A stretch of DNA of 30,751 bases from JALHVH01 sp964585685 (GTDB lineage Bacteria > Acidobacteriota > Aminicenantia > Aminicenantales > Saccharicenantaceae), in contig CAZPEP010000023.1 of assembly GCA_964585685.1 (NCBI GenBank), positions 1 to 30,751 of the forward strand. The letters run 5' to 3'. A program made the position numbers and the translations under genes. Each line of letters starts with the position of its first letter. Within the stretch, counting starts at the first letter, position 1. The notes under the pieces were generated by a model. That model was not told the origin of the DNA. It was given only the letters and a program-made list of their open reading frames with translations, and made no database searches. Positions 1 to 7,238 of the stretch are shown piece after piece.

Positions 1-2
1 TG

Positions 3-548
3 ACCGATAAGTGCCCCGTCGAGCGGAGGGCCTACCCCCCGGGCCAGCACGGCCGGTCCCGCAAGCGGATCCTGGGGTATGCCATCCAGCTGCGCGAGAA
101 GCAGAAGCTGAAAAGGTTCTACGGGATGTCCGAGGAGCAGTTCCGCCTCTTCTTCAAGAGGGCGGAGCGGATGCGCGGGGTCACCGGCGAGAACCTCCTG
201 ACCATGCTCGAGCGGCGCCTCGACAGCGTCGTCTACATGCTGGGCTTTTCGCACTCCCGGACCCACGCCCGTCAGCTCATCACCCACGGCCACTTCTGCG
301 TCAACGACCGGAAGGTCAACGTCCCCTCGGCCCTCGTCAAGGTCGGGGACGTCCTCCGTTTCAAGGACCGTTCGGCCGCGAGCGAGGAACTGAAGGCGCT
401 CGTCGCTTCGAACAAGAACAAGACCATGCCCGGCTGGCTCGAGGCCGATTGGGACGGGATGAAGGGCCGCGTCCTGGCCCTGCCCCAGAGGGCGGACGTC
501 AGCATCCCGGTCGAAGAGCACTTGATCGTCGAGCTTTATTCGAAATAA
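3..548 (+). CDS. rpsD: 30S ribosomal protein S4 (5'-truncated by window edge)
   Basis: S4 is a primary 16S rRNA-binding protein of the small subunit body and often a translational repressor of its own operon. The frame is open from base 3 and gives 181 residues, so the start and roughly the first 25-30 residues lie upstream of the window. The visible part begins with the conserved C-P-V-E-R-R segment and the PPGQHG motif, followed by a basic stretch (GRSRKR) and the S4 RNA-binding domain (RLD-x-V-V-Y-x-L-G-F, then SRTHARQLITHGH and the VNVPS loop). It ends with the usual V-E-L-Y-S-K tail. rpoA follows after 9 bases, the common alpha-operon order. Assignment is certain; only the N-terminus is missing. 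Confidence 0.97.
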   Translation, partial: TDKCPVERRAYPPGQHGRSRKRILGYAIQLREKQKLKRFYGMSEEQFRLFFKRAERMRGVTGENLLTMLERRLDSVVYMLGFSHSRTHARQLITHGHFCVNDRKVNVPSALVKVGDVLRFKDRSAASEELKALVASNKNKTMPGWLEADWDGMKGRVLALPQRADVSIPVEEHLIVELYSK

Positions 549-557
549 GGAGGTCCC

Positions 558-1589
558 ATGACCGAGACAGGATTTCAGAGGCCAAAGTCCCTGGATTGCG
601 ATTTCGAGACGCTGACGGAGAAGTACGGGCGCTTCCAGGCCCAGCCGTTCGAGCGGGGCTACGGAGTGACCGTCGGGAACGCCCTCCGGCGGATCCTTCT
701 GTCCTCCATCACCGGCGCGGCCATCACGGCCGTCCGGATCGAGGGCGTGCTCCACGAGTTCTCGACCATCCCGGGGGTCGTCGAGGACGTCACGGACATC
801 CTCCTCAACCTCAAGGGCATCCCGCTCAAGCTCAAGGGAGACGGCCCGGTGACGATGACCCTGAAGAAGGAAGGTCCGGCCAAAGCTACCGCGGCCGACA
901 TCGTCCACGACTCGGACATCGAGATTCTCAACAAGGACGTCCCGATCGCCTCCCTGGACAAGGACGGGCAGCTCGACGTCGAGATGATCGTCCGGAACAG
1001 CCGCGGCTATATCCCGGCCGACCAGAACCTCGACGAGGGCCTGAGCGTCGACTATATCCCGCTCGATTCCTCGCACTCCCCGGTCCTCAAGGTCAACTAC
1101 CGGGTCGAGCCGGCCCGGGTGGGCAAGCGCATCGACTACGAGAGCCTGACCCTCGAGATCTGGACGACGGGCGCTATCCGGCCGACCGACGCTCTGAACC
1201 AGGCGGCCAAACTGCTCCGGGACCACCTGGTCATCTTCCTCAACGTCGTCGACGAGCCCCTGGAGAAGGAGCAGGTCGCGGCCAAGAAGGAGATCCCCTA
1301 TCTGACCCAGATCGACATCCTGTCGAAGTCCATCGAGCACCTGGAGCTTTCGGTCCGCAGCAACAACTGCCTGAAGTCGGCCGGGATCGACAAGATCTTC
1401 GAGCTCGTCCAGAAGACCGAGGACGAGCTTCTCAAGACGAAGAACTTCGGCCGCAAGTCGCTGGCCGAGATCAAAGAGACCCTGGCCAACCTGGGCCTCG
1501 GATTGAACATCGAGCTGCACCCCAAGCTCGTCGAGAGGATCCAGGCGGAGATCAAGGAAGCGCCCGGGGAGAAGGAGCAGGAGGCATGA
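558..1589 (+). CDS. rpoA: DNA-directed RNA polymerase subunit alpha
   Basis: The alpha subunit nucleates assembly of RNA polymerase and contacts UP elements and activators. The 343-residue product has the full family length. The N-terminal dimerisation domain (about 1-235) holds RRILLSSI near residue 45 and the segment around EGVLHEFSTIPGV. The C-terminal domain (about 255-330) holds RSNNCLKSAGI and the helix-hairpin-helix segment FGRKSLAEIKE. A strong Shine-Dalgarno GGAGGT lies at 549-554, just after the rpsD stop. The stop codon overlaps the rplQ start in an ATGA, so the two are probably translationally coupled. Nothing unusual. Confidence 0.98.
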   Translation: MTETGFQRPKSLDCDFETLTEKYGRFQAQPFERGYGVTVGNALRRILLSSITGAAITAVRIEGVLHEFSTIPGVVEDVTDILLNLKGIPLKLKGDGPVTMTLKKEGPAKATAADIVHDSDIEILNKDVPIASLDKDGQLDVEMIVRNSRGYIPADQNLDEGLSVDYIPLDSSHSPVLKVNYRVEPARVGKRIDYESLTLEIWTTGAIRPTDALNQAAKLLRDHLVIFLNVVDEPLEKEQVAAKKEIPYLTQIDILSKSIEHLELSVRSNNCLKSAGIDKIFELVQKTEDELLKTKNFGRKSLAEIKETLANLGLGLNIELHPKLVERIQAEIKEAPGEKEQEA

Positions 1590-2026
1590 GGCATCAAGTC
1601 CAGAAACGATATCTGCGGAGGGACTCCGCCCACCGGAGGGCCCTCCTGCGGAACCTGGTGACGTCGATCATCGACAAGGAGCGGATGCGGACGACCCTGG
1701 CCAAGGCCAAGGCCGCCAAGCCCATCGCCGAGAAGATGATCACCCTCGCCAAGCGGAACACCCTCCACGCCCGGCGCCAGGCCGCGGCCTACATCACCCA
1801 GGAGGCGGTCGTCAAAAAGCTGTTCGAGACGATCGGCCCGCGGGTCACGGAACGGCCCGGGGGCTATGCCCGGATCGTCAAGCTGGCCCCCAGGGCCGGC
1901 GACGGCGCCGACATGGCCATGCTGGAGCTCGTCGGCTCCGAGTTCAAGGCGAAGACCAAGAAGAAGAAAGACAAGGACAAAGAGGCCAAGGCGAAGAAGA
2001 CGCCCCTCAAGAAAGCCAGGGCCTGA
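1586..2026 (+). CDS. rplQ: 50S ribosomal protein L17
   Basis: L17 is a large-subunit protein near the tunnel exit. The 146-residue product starts with the family signature MRHQVQKRYLRRDSAHRRALLRNL and keeps the conserved RVTERPGGYARI segment (about residues 87-98). The last 30 residues form a Lys-rich tail (KTKKKKDKDKEAKAKK) longer than in compact L17 proteins, probably disordered and rRNA-facing. The start is the ATG that overlaps the rpoA stop; the frame is open far upstream, but upstream sequence there is out-of-frame rpsD/rpoA. It closes the alpha operon, and a weak terminator-like hairpin follows. Confidence 0.97.
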   Translation: MRHQVQKRYLRRDSAHRRALLRNLVTSIIDKERMRTTLAKAKAAKPIAEKMITLAKRNTLHARRQAAAYITQEAVVKKLFETIGPRVTERPGGYARIVKLAPRAGDGADMAMLELVGSEFKAKTKKKKDKDKEAKAKKTPLKKARA

Positions 2027-2029
2027 GAT

Positions 2030-2056
2030 CGGCCCTCGGGCCGCTCGCTCTTTTCG
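2030..2056 (+). terminator. possible weak terminator after rplQ
   Basis: A perfect inverted repeat CGGCCC-TC-GGGCCG (2030-2043) follows the rplQ stop by 3 bases. A T-run of only four bases (2051-2054) lies 7 bases further on. The hairpin is stable but the U-tract is short and displaced, so it is at best a weak intrinsic terminator. It sits between two convergent genes. Confidence 0.35.
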
Positions 2057-2112
2057 CGCATCAAGAAATTCCCGGCTCGGGGCGCGCATTCCGGGGTTCG
2101 GAGGCCGGGCGA

Positions 2113-3018
2113 CTATTCCTTCGGCCGCCGCGCTCCCTGGTAGAGCTTCTGCCAGTAGGCGTCCCTGAGGTTCGAGATCTGGACCATCGGTTTGTCGTGC
2201 GTCGTGGAGTGGATAAACTCATCCGGGCCGATCATCATCCCGACATGAGAGATCTTGTCGACCGCCCGTCCGAAGAAGATCAGGTCGAGCGTCCGTTCCC
2301 GGCCCCGCGGAACTTCAATGAGGCCGCTCTTGGTCATCTGGATGTCGGCGTCCCGGAGGATCTCGATCCCGCTCAGGTGATAGAGGAGCTGGGCGTAGCC
2401 GGAGCAGTCGATCCCGAGCGGTGAATTCCCGCCCCAGAGGTAGGGGGTCCCGATGAACCGTTTGGCCAGGGCGACGGTCTCGTCGGGCGTCAACTTCTTC
2501 CGCGCCGCGGCGGCGTCCTTGATCTCCCCGTCGCCTTTCTGAATCCAGCCCTTCATTCCGCAGGGGAGGGTGATCTCGCACCACCTTTCTCCGCAGGCTC
2601 CGACCGTAAGCCGCGAGCCGATGGGCGCGACGACGAGCGGCGTGCGTTCGGTGACGTCGTCCTTGGCGTAGATGTTGGCCATCAGGCTCGTGACTTCGAA
2701 GACTGGGCCTTCCGAGGCGTACGGCTTCCCGCCTTCCGGCCGGACGAGCAGGGACGTTCCGATCGTCCACCCCTGATAGGTGTCCGGCGTCTCGATCTGG
2801 TACCATTCCTCTCCGCCGTTCTTTTCCCAGGCAAGGACCTTGACGTTGGTCCCGAGCACGGCCTGGCTGACGAGCTCGACCGTGTCGTTCGAGGTCTTGT
2901 GCATGTTTGCCACGGACTTGACGACGACCGCCGTCCGGGCGGCGTCGGCACCGGCCGACAGTCCCGCGGGAAGAGAGAGCATGACACTCATGAGTGCGAT
3001 GAGGACTTCTCTGTTCAT
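2113..3018 (-). CDS. secreted SH3b-NlpC/P60 peptidoglycan endopeptidase (YkfC-like)
   Basis: NlpC/P60 enzymes cut murein stem peptides, typically between D-Glu and the diamino acid, and release L-Ala-D-Glu. The 301-residue product has a signal peptide (about 1-26, hydrophobic 6-22), two SH3b-like regions (about 28-95 and 105-165), and an NlpC/P60 domain (about 180-295). The catalytic Cys205 lies in GIDCSGY, the His258 in SHVG, and the third residue is probably His270 in FIHST. I chose the ATG at 3016-3018 because GGAGGG lies 4 bases upstream and the signal peptide begins there; upstream in-frame ATGs lack such support. It is divergent from an Ala-Glu-type epimerase, the partner expected from the B. 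subtilis ykfB/ykfC pair. The domain order and neighbour support a murein-peptide role; the exact bond cleaved is inferred. Confidence 0.9.
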   Translation of the reverse strand: MNREVLIALMSVMLSLPAGLSAGADAARTAVVVKSVANMHKTSNDTVELVSQAVLGTNVKVLAWEKNGGEEWYQIETPDTYQGWTIGTSLLVRPEGGKPYASEGPVFEVTSLMANIYAKDDVTERTPLVVAPIGSRLTVGACGERWCEITLPCGMKGWIQKGDGEIKDAAAARKKLTPDETVALAKRFIGTPYLWGGNSPLGIDCSGYAQLLYHLSGIEILRDADIQMTKSGLIEVPRGRERTLDLIFFGRAVDKISHVGMMIGPDEFIHSTTHDKPMVQISNLRDAYWQKLYQGARRPKE

Positions 3019-3048
3019 TGGACCCTCCATCGGTATTAATGAACCCCT

Positions 3049-3054
3049 ATTATA
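3049..3054 (-). promoter_or_regulatory. -10 box TATAAT for the NlpC/P60 gene
   Basis: A consensus TATAAT on the minus strand lies about 30 bases upstream of the chosen ATG. No convincing -35 box is seen at 17 bases, so the assignment rests on the -10 and its position. Confidence 0.45.
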
Positions 3055-3098
3055 GAACAACCCGGGCCCGCGAGGCCAGCGCGCCGAGGGATTCCCGC

Positions 3099-3127
3099 TT
3101 CCCCTGCCCTCCGATTTGTCATATAAT
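3099..3127 (+). promoter_or_regulatory. sigma70-like promoter for the epimerase gene
   Basis: TTCCCC (3099-3104), a 17-base spacer and a consensus TATAAT (3122-3127) lie 35 bases upstream of the epimerase ATG. The -10 is perfect and the -35 is poor. Together with the TATAAT on the other strand, it makes the 143-base gap a compact divergent promoter region. Confidence 0.5.
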
Positions 3128-3161
3128 CGGCCCATATTTTCATGTTCGGCAGGAGGCACTC

Positions 3162-4289
3162 ATGAAGCGCAAGGAATTCCTGGGGCTGTCGGGCCTGATG
3201 ATGGCCGGGGCGGCCCTGCCCGGCGGGCTCGTTTTCGGCGAGATGAAAGAGGCCGCATCCGGGCCGGCGAATCTCGACGCGCGCATTTTCGATGTTCAGT
3301 TGAAGTATGCCTGGACGCTGTCGCGCGGGACCTGGAACGTCCGTCGGAACGTCCTCGTCCGGCTCGAGAAGGACGGCGTCGTCGGGATGGGGGAATCGGC
3401 CCCAATCGTCCGCTATAGCGAGACGGCCGAAAGCGGGATGGCCTTCATCGACATGGCCCGGCCGATCATCGACAGGGACCTCTGGCAGTATTTCGACCGC
3501 TGGAACGAGATCGACGCCTTGGCCCCCGGGGAACACGCCGCCAAGGCTGCTCTGGACATGGCCATTCTGGACTGGGTGGGGCGCAAGCTCGGCGTCCCCC
3601 TTTACCGGTTCCTGGGCCTCGATAAGGCGAAGACGCCTCCGACGACCTACTCGATCGGCATCGACGAGATCAAAGTCATGCAGGAAAAGGTCCGGGAGGC
3701 CCCCGATTTCTCGGTCTATAAGATCAAGCTGGGCTCCAAGGACGACAAGGCCATCATCGAGGGCATCCGCGCGGTCACCGACAAGCCCCTGCGTCCGGAC
3801 GCCAACGAGGGCTGGAAAACGAAAGAAGAGGCCCTGGCCATGATCGACTGGATGGCCGACAAAGGGGTCGAGCTCGTCGAACAGCCGATGCCGGCCGGGA
3901 TGTTCGAGGAGTATCGTTGGCTCAAGGAGCGGTCGAAGCTCCCGATCTTCGCCGACGAGAGCATGATGACGGCCCGGGACATCCCGAAGCTTGCCGAGGG
4001 CTTCCACGGCATCAACATCAAACTCATGAAGTGCGGAGGCATCCAGGAAGCCCTCCGGATGGTGGCCATCGCCCGTGCCCTGGGCCTCAAGCTCATGCTC
4101 GGCTGCATGGTCGAGACCTCCGTCGCGATCACGGCCGGAGCCACGATCTCCCCGCTTTTCGACTACGCTGACCTCGACGGGAACATTCTCGCCTCGAACG
4201 ATCCGTTCAAGGGTGCGCGGACGGTCAAGGGCAGGCTGATATTGTCCGATGAGCCCGGCCTTGGCGTGACGGGAGACGTCTGGAAATAG
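3162..4289 (+). CDS. L-Ala-D/L-Glu-type dipeptide epimerase (enolase superfamily), apparently exported
   Basis: Enolase-superfamily dipeptide epimerases invert the D-Glu of L-Ala-D-Glu from murein so that ordinary peptidases can digest it. The 375-residue product shows the muconate-lactonising subgroup layout: catalytic Lys pair K187-I-K189, metal ligands D213 (RPDAN), E240 (VEQP) and D265 (FADES), an opposite Lys in INIKLMKCGG (K287 or K290), and the D-x-D pair D337/D339 that in dipeptide epimerases holds the substrate ammonium group. The start follows an AGGAGG (3151-3156). The first 25 residues (MKRKEFLG, then a hydrophobic stretch) resemble a signal peptide with a weak Tat-like motif, odd for an enzyme usually found in the cytoplasm. 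The divergent NlpC/P60 gene supports a murein-peptide substrate; specificity for other dipeptides remains possible. Confidence 0.88.
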   Translation: MKRKEFLGLSGLMMAGAALPGGLVFGEMKEAASGPANLDARIFDVQLKYAWTLSRGTWNVRRNVLVRLEKDGVVGMGESAPIVRYSETAESGMAFIDMARPIIDRDLWQYFDRWNEIDALAPGEHAAKAALDMAILDWVGRKLGVPLYRFLGLDKAKTPPTTYSIGIDEIKVMQEKVREAPDFSVYKIKLGSKDDKAIIEGIRAVTDKPLRPDANEGWKTKEEALAMIDWMADKGVELVEQPMPAGMFEEYRWLKERSKLPIFADESMMTARDIPKLAEGFHGINIKLMKCGGIQEALRMVAIARALGLKLMLGCMVETSVAITAGATISPLFDYADLDGNILASNDPFKGARTVKGRLILSDEPGLGVTGDVWK

Positions 4290-4301
4290 GGGGCTCGGAG
4301 A

Positions 4302-4392
4302 CCGCCCCTAGACCCCAGACCCAGGAACCTGCAGGCAGGTTCCCCCATCGCAGGGCGATGGGCCCCCTTCCCGACTGGGGTTTACGGGGCGG
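4302..4392. repeat. multi-stem structured intergenic element A
   Basis: Nested and tandem inverted repeats fill this stretch: outer stem CCGCCCC (4302-4308) with GGGGCGG (4386-4392); second stem CCCCAG (4313-4318) with CTGGGG (4375-4380); hairpin GGAACCTGC/GCAGGTTCC (4324-4332/4335-4343, 2-base loop); and, directly abutting, hairpin CCCATCGC/GCGATGGG (4344-4351/4355-4362, 3-base loop). All pairings are exact. The layout is two enclosing stems around two hairpins. It begins 12 bases after the epimerase stop. The segment GGTTCCCC-N3-CGCAGG (4338-4354) recurs in element B near 15219. It could be a REP-like dispersed repeat, a small RNA, or a bidirectional transcription barrier; no function is assigned. 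Confidence 0.5.
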
Positions 4393-4457
4393 CCCTCCGC
4401 GCCCGATTCATCGGAACACACCTTGCTTCCTTGAGCTAAGAGGGGAGGGCGAATGAT

Positions 4458-4480
4458 ACCCCCCTTTGGAAAAGGGGGGT
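4458..4480. repeat. C/G-rich palindromic hairpin (REP-like)
   Basis: A run of six C and three T (4459-4467) pairs perfectly with three A and six G (4471-4479) around the loop GGA; the flanking A4458 and T4480 add a tenth pair. A further TTGGGGGG follows. It lies between the convergent epimerase and MltD-like genes. C/G hairpins of this look are common as dispersed intergenic repeats, and in this position it could also stop transcription from one side. Confidence 0.5.
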
Positions 4481-4524
4481 TGGGGGGATTTCTTGGCCGC
4501 GCCCGGTCCTGAGAGGGCGCGGGA

Positions 4525-6216
4525 TCAGTTCTTGCCGTCGGAAATGACGAGCTTCTGTCCGACGCTCAAGGAATTACCGTTGATCGCGTTGGCCGCCTTG
4601 ATCCTTTCCACGGTCGTGTTGAACTGCCTGGCCAGGGTGAAGAGCGTGTCGCCTTCCTTCACCGTATAGGCTATGCCCTGCGGGGTCTTCGACGCCGTAG
4701 CCGCCGACTCGGCGACCGGCTCGCGTTCCCTGGGATCGCCCTTCCCGGGGATCTTGAGCTTCTGGCCGATGCGGAGCGCTTTCGGATTCTTGATGTTGTT
4801 CAGCCGCATGATGGCCTGGGCGGTCGTCCGGTATCGGTGGGCGAGGGCGCCCAGCGTGTCCCCGGACCGGACACTGTGCCAGCCGTAGATGGCGTCGGGA
4901 GGAATGTACCTGGGGAGGCTCGGCAGGGCCGCCGTGACCTTCTCCCCGTAGCCGGCCGGGACCTTGAGATCGTAATCGTAATTCGGAGTCGAGTCGTGGC
5001 GGAGCTCGGAGTTGAGGAACGTCAGGAGCACGGGATCGAGGCCCATGCTCGAGGCGAGGGAAGCGAGCTTGACAGGCTGGCTCACCCGCACGGTTTCGAA
5101 GGCGATCGGATCGTCGGGGACGGGGAGGGTGAAGCCGTACTTGGCCGGGTTCTCCGTGATGAGCAGGACCGCGATGATGCGCGGGACGAAACGGGCCGTT
5201 TCGTAGGGGAGGTTGCTGAAGAGGTCCCAGAAGTTATCCAGGTAGTCGATCTTCTGGGCCTTGATGACGTTCTGGACCCGGAACTCGCCGCAGTTGTAGG
5301 AGGCCAGTGCCGTCGTCCAGTCCCCGAAGAATTCATGGAGCTCCGTGAGGTACCGGATGGCCGCCCGGGTCGCCTTGACCGGGTCCATCCGCTCGTCGAC
5401 GTACTTGTCCTGTTTCAGGCCGCAGCGATACCCCGTCGAGCTGATGAACTGCCACATCCCCAGGGCCCGGGCCCTGGACAGGGCGCGCGTCTTGAAGCCG
5501 CTCTCGATGATGGGGACCCAGGAGAGCTGGTCGGGGAGGCCCGCCTTCCGGAACTCCTCGACGATCATCGGCCGGTAGAGCCCGGAACGCTTGTAGGCGT
5601 CCAGGAAGTAGCTCTTCTCCCGCGTCTGGAAAGACCGGATCTCCGCTTCGACCCACTTGTTCTCGACAAGGGGGATGGTCCCGTTGCCGGTCGCCGGGGT
5701 TTTGAGATGCGAGGCGTAGAGCTGTTGGATCCTCTGGGCGATGAGGATGCGGAGGTCGTTCTTTTCCTGGCAGAGGTCCGAATCCGGCTCGGTCCGGGCC
5801 TTGAGGATGAGCCCGTAGGCCTCGTCGAGCTTGGCCAGGGCGGTCTCGGTCTCTCCCCGGTCCAGAGCGGCCTGGGCTTCCTGATAGGTCGCCAGGGCGT
5901 CCTCGAGGTACGCCGCGGCCTCTTCCCGCTCGGGCGTCTGGGCGCCGTTCCTTCCGGATTCGGTCTCTTCGGCGAGGTCTTCCTGTTCCACGACGGGGAG
6001 GGTGGCCGCGGTCCGGGCGGGAGGCTCGGTGGGCTTGGACTCGGGCTTCGCCGGGGGCTTCCCGTTCCAGCCGTTCTGGGACGTCGCCCCGGCGACCGCG
6101 CCGGGCGCGGGCGTCGTTTTCGCCGCCTTCCGTCCGGACGAACAGGCCGTTCCTCCCAGGAGGAGGATCAGGGCCAAAGGATAGGCGATAAAAGAGATAT
6201 ATCGTTTTCCGTTCAT
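4525..6216 (-). CDS. mltD: MltD-like lytic murein transglycosylase lipoprotein with two LysM domains
   Basis: Lytic transglycosylases cleave the glycan strand of murein to 1,6-anhydro ends. The 563-residue product has an N-terminal hydrophobic segment ending in GGTAC, with Cys25 a likely but imperfect lipobox cysteine. A Pro/Ala-rich linker (about 28-75) and a helical region (about 95-170) follow. The SLT domain lies at about 205-340, with catalytic Glu238 in PIIESGF, ALGMWQFI (251-258), and ASYNCGE (305-311). Two LysM domains lie at about 446-490 and 516-559, each with an SGDTL or EGDTL core. I chose the ATG at 6214-6216; the G-run upstream is about 13 bases away, a little far. The gene starts 44 bases after the galE stop on the same strand. 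The order and length match MltD. Confidence 0.92.
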   Translation of the reverse strand: MNGKRYISFIAYPLALILLLGGTACSSGRKAAKTTPAPGAVAGATSQNGWNGKPPAKPESKPTEPPARTAATLPVVEQEDLAEETESGRNGAQTPEREEAAAYLEDALATYQEAQAALDRGETETALAKLDEAYGLILKARTEPDSDLCQEKNDLRILIAQRIQQLYASHLKTPATGNGTIPLVENKWVEAEIRSFQTREKSYFLDAYKRSGLYRPMIVEEFRKAGLPDQLSWVPIIESGFKTRALSRARALGMWQFISSTGYRCGLKQDKYVDERMDPVKATRAAIRYLTELHEFFGDWTTALASYNCGEFRVQNVIKAQKIDYLDNFWDLFSNLPYETARFVPRIIAVLLITENPAKYGFTLPVPDDPIAFETVRVSQPVKLASLASSMGLDPVLLTFLNSELRHDSTPNYDYDLKVPAGYGEKVTAALPSLPRYIPPDAIYGWHSVRSGDTLGALAHRYRTTAQAIMRLNNIKNPKALRIGQKLKIPGKGDPREREPVAESAATASKTPQGIAYTVKEGDTLFTLARQFNTTVERIKAANAINGNSLSVGQKLVISDGKN

Positions 6217-6260
6217 GATCGCATCGAGCCCCCCTTTATACCATCCCGGGGGGAGGGCCG

Positions 6261-7238
6261 TCAAACGTTTTTCCGGTGCCAGTCCCAAGCGGTCCGGAGG
6301 ATCGTCCCGATATCGGAGACCCTGGGCTCCCAGCCGAGGAGGCGTCGGGCCTTTTCCCGGGAGGCCAGGAGCACCGGAACGTCCCCCTCCCGTCGCGGAA
6401 GGACTTCGACGGGGACCTTGCGCCCGGTGACCGCCTCGGCGGCCCTTACGACCTCGAGCACGGAATACCCCCGGTTCGTCCCGAGGTTGACGGCCTCGCT
6501 CGTCCCGCCCGCGAGGAGGTGACGGAGCGCGAGGACGTGGGCGTCGGCCAGGTCCGCGACGTGGACGTAGTCGCGGACGGCCGTCCCGTCCGGCGTCGGG
6601 AAGTCGGTCCCGAAGACGCCGAGAGAGGGCCCTTTTCTCAAGACTGAGAGCAGGATATTCGGGATGAGGTGGGTTTCCGGTTCGTGCATCTCGCCGAGGG
6701 CCCCGTCCGCGTCGGCTCCCGCGGCGTTGAAATAGCGGAGGGTGACGAACCGCAGGCCATGGGCCCTGTCGAAATCCGCGAGGATGCGTTCGACCATCGA
6801 CTTGGTCGCGCCATAGGGATTGAAGGGCTCGAGCCGGTGGTCCTCGGGGATTGGCTGGACCCGGGGGATGCCGTAGACCGCGGCGCTCGAGGAGAAGACG
6901 AATCGCCCGATCCCCGCATCGAGCATGGCCTCCAGGAGGTTCAGGGACGTGCCGAGGTTGTGGCGGTAGTATTTCCGCGGGTCCCGATAGGATTCCCCGA
7001 CCTGGATGAGCGAGGCGAAATGGAGGACGGCGGCGATGTCCCCGTTCTCCCGGAAGACTTTCCGCACGGCCCCAAGGTCCAGGAGGTCGCCGACGACGAG
7101 GCGGCAGCCTGGGACGACGAGCTCCCGCCTGCCGGTCGAGAGGTCGTCGAAGACGACGGTTTCGAAGCCCCCGCGAAGGAGGGCCTTGACCGTATGGGAG
7201 CCTATGTAGCCTGCCCCGCCGGCGACGAGGACCTTCAC
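6261..7238 (-). CDS. galE: UDP-glucose 4-epimerase
   Basis: GalE interconverts UDP-glucose and UDP-galactose (or the N-acetyl forms) for surface glycans and galactose use. The 325-residue product is an extended short-chain dehydrogenase: NAD-binding GGAGYIGSH (7-15), FDDLSTG (30-36), the SSSAAVYG segment (117-123), and the catalytic Tyr142/Lys146 in NPYGATK. RYFNAAGA (168-175) and RDYVHVADL (222-230) are also typical of GalE. The start is GTG at 7236-7238, overlapping the stop of the upstream nucleotidyltransferase gene in a GTGA, so the two are co-transcribed. Substrate choice between hexose and HexNAc cannot be read from sequence alone. Confidence 0.95.
   Translation of the reverse strand: MKVLVAGGAGYIGSHTVKALLRGGFETVVFDDLSTGRRELVVPGCRLVVGDLLDLGAVRKVFRENGDIAAVLHFASLIQVGESYRDPRKYYRHNLGTSLNLLEAMLDAGIGRFVFSSSAAVYGIPRVQPIPEDHRLEPFNPYGATKSMVERILADFDRAHGLRFVTLRYFNAAGADADGALGEMHEPETHLIPNILLSVLRKGPSLGVFGTDFPTPDGTAVRDYVHVADLADAHVLALRHLLAGGTSEAVNLGTNRGYSVLEVVRAAEAVTGRKVPVEVLPRREGDVPVLLASREKARRLLGWEPRVSDIGTILRTAWDWHRKNV

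Noticed and set aside
11..1585. Open frame running from the window start through rpsD and rpoA into rplQ
   Set aside because: It is Arg/Pro-rich out-of-frame sequence over two certain genes; only the part from 1586 is rplQ.
4837..6522. 561-codon plus-strand open frame opposite the MltD-like gene and galE
   Set aside because: It mirrors high-GC coding DNA and has no family-like sequence, while the minus strand encodes clear domains.
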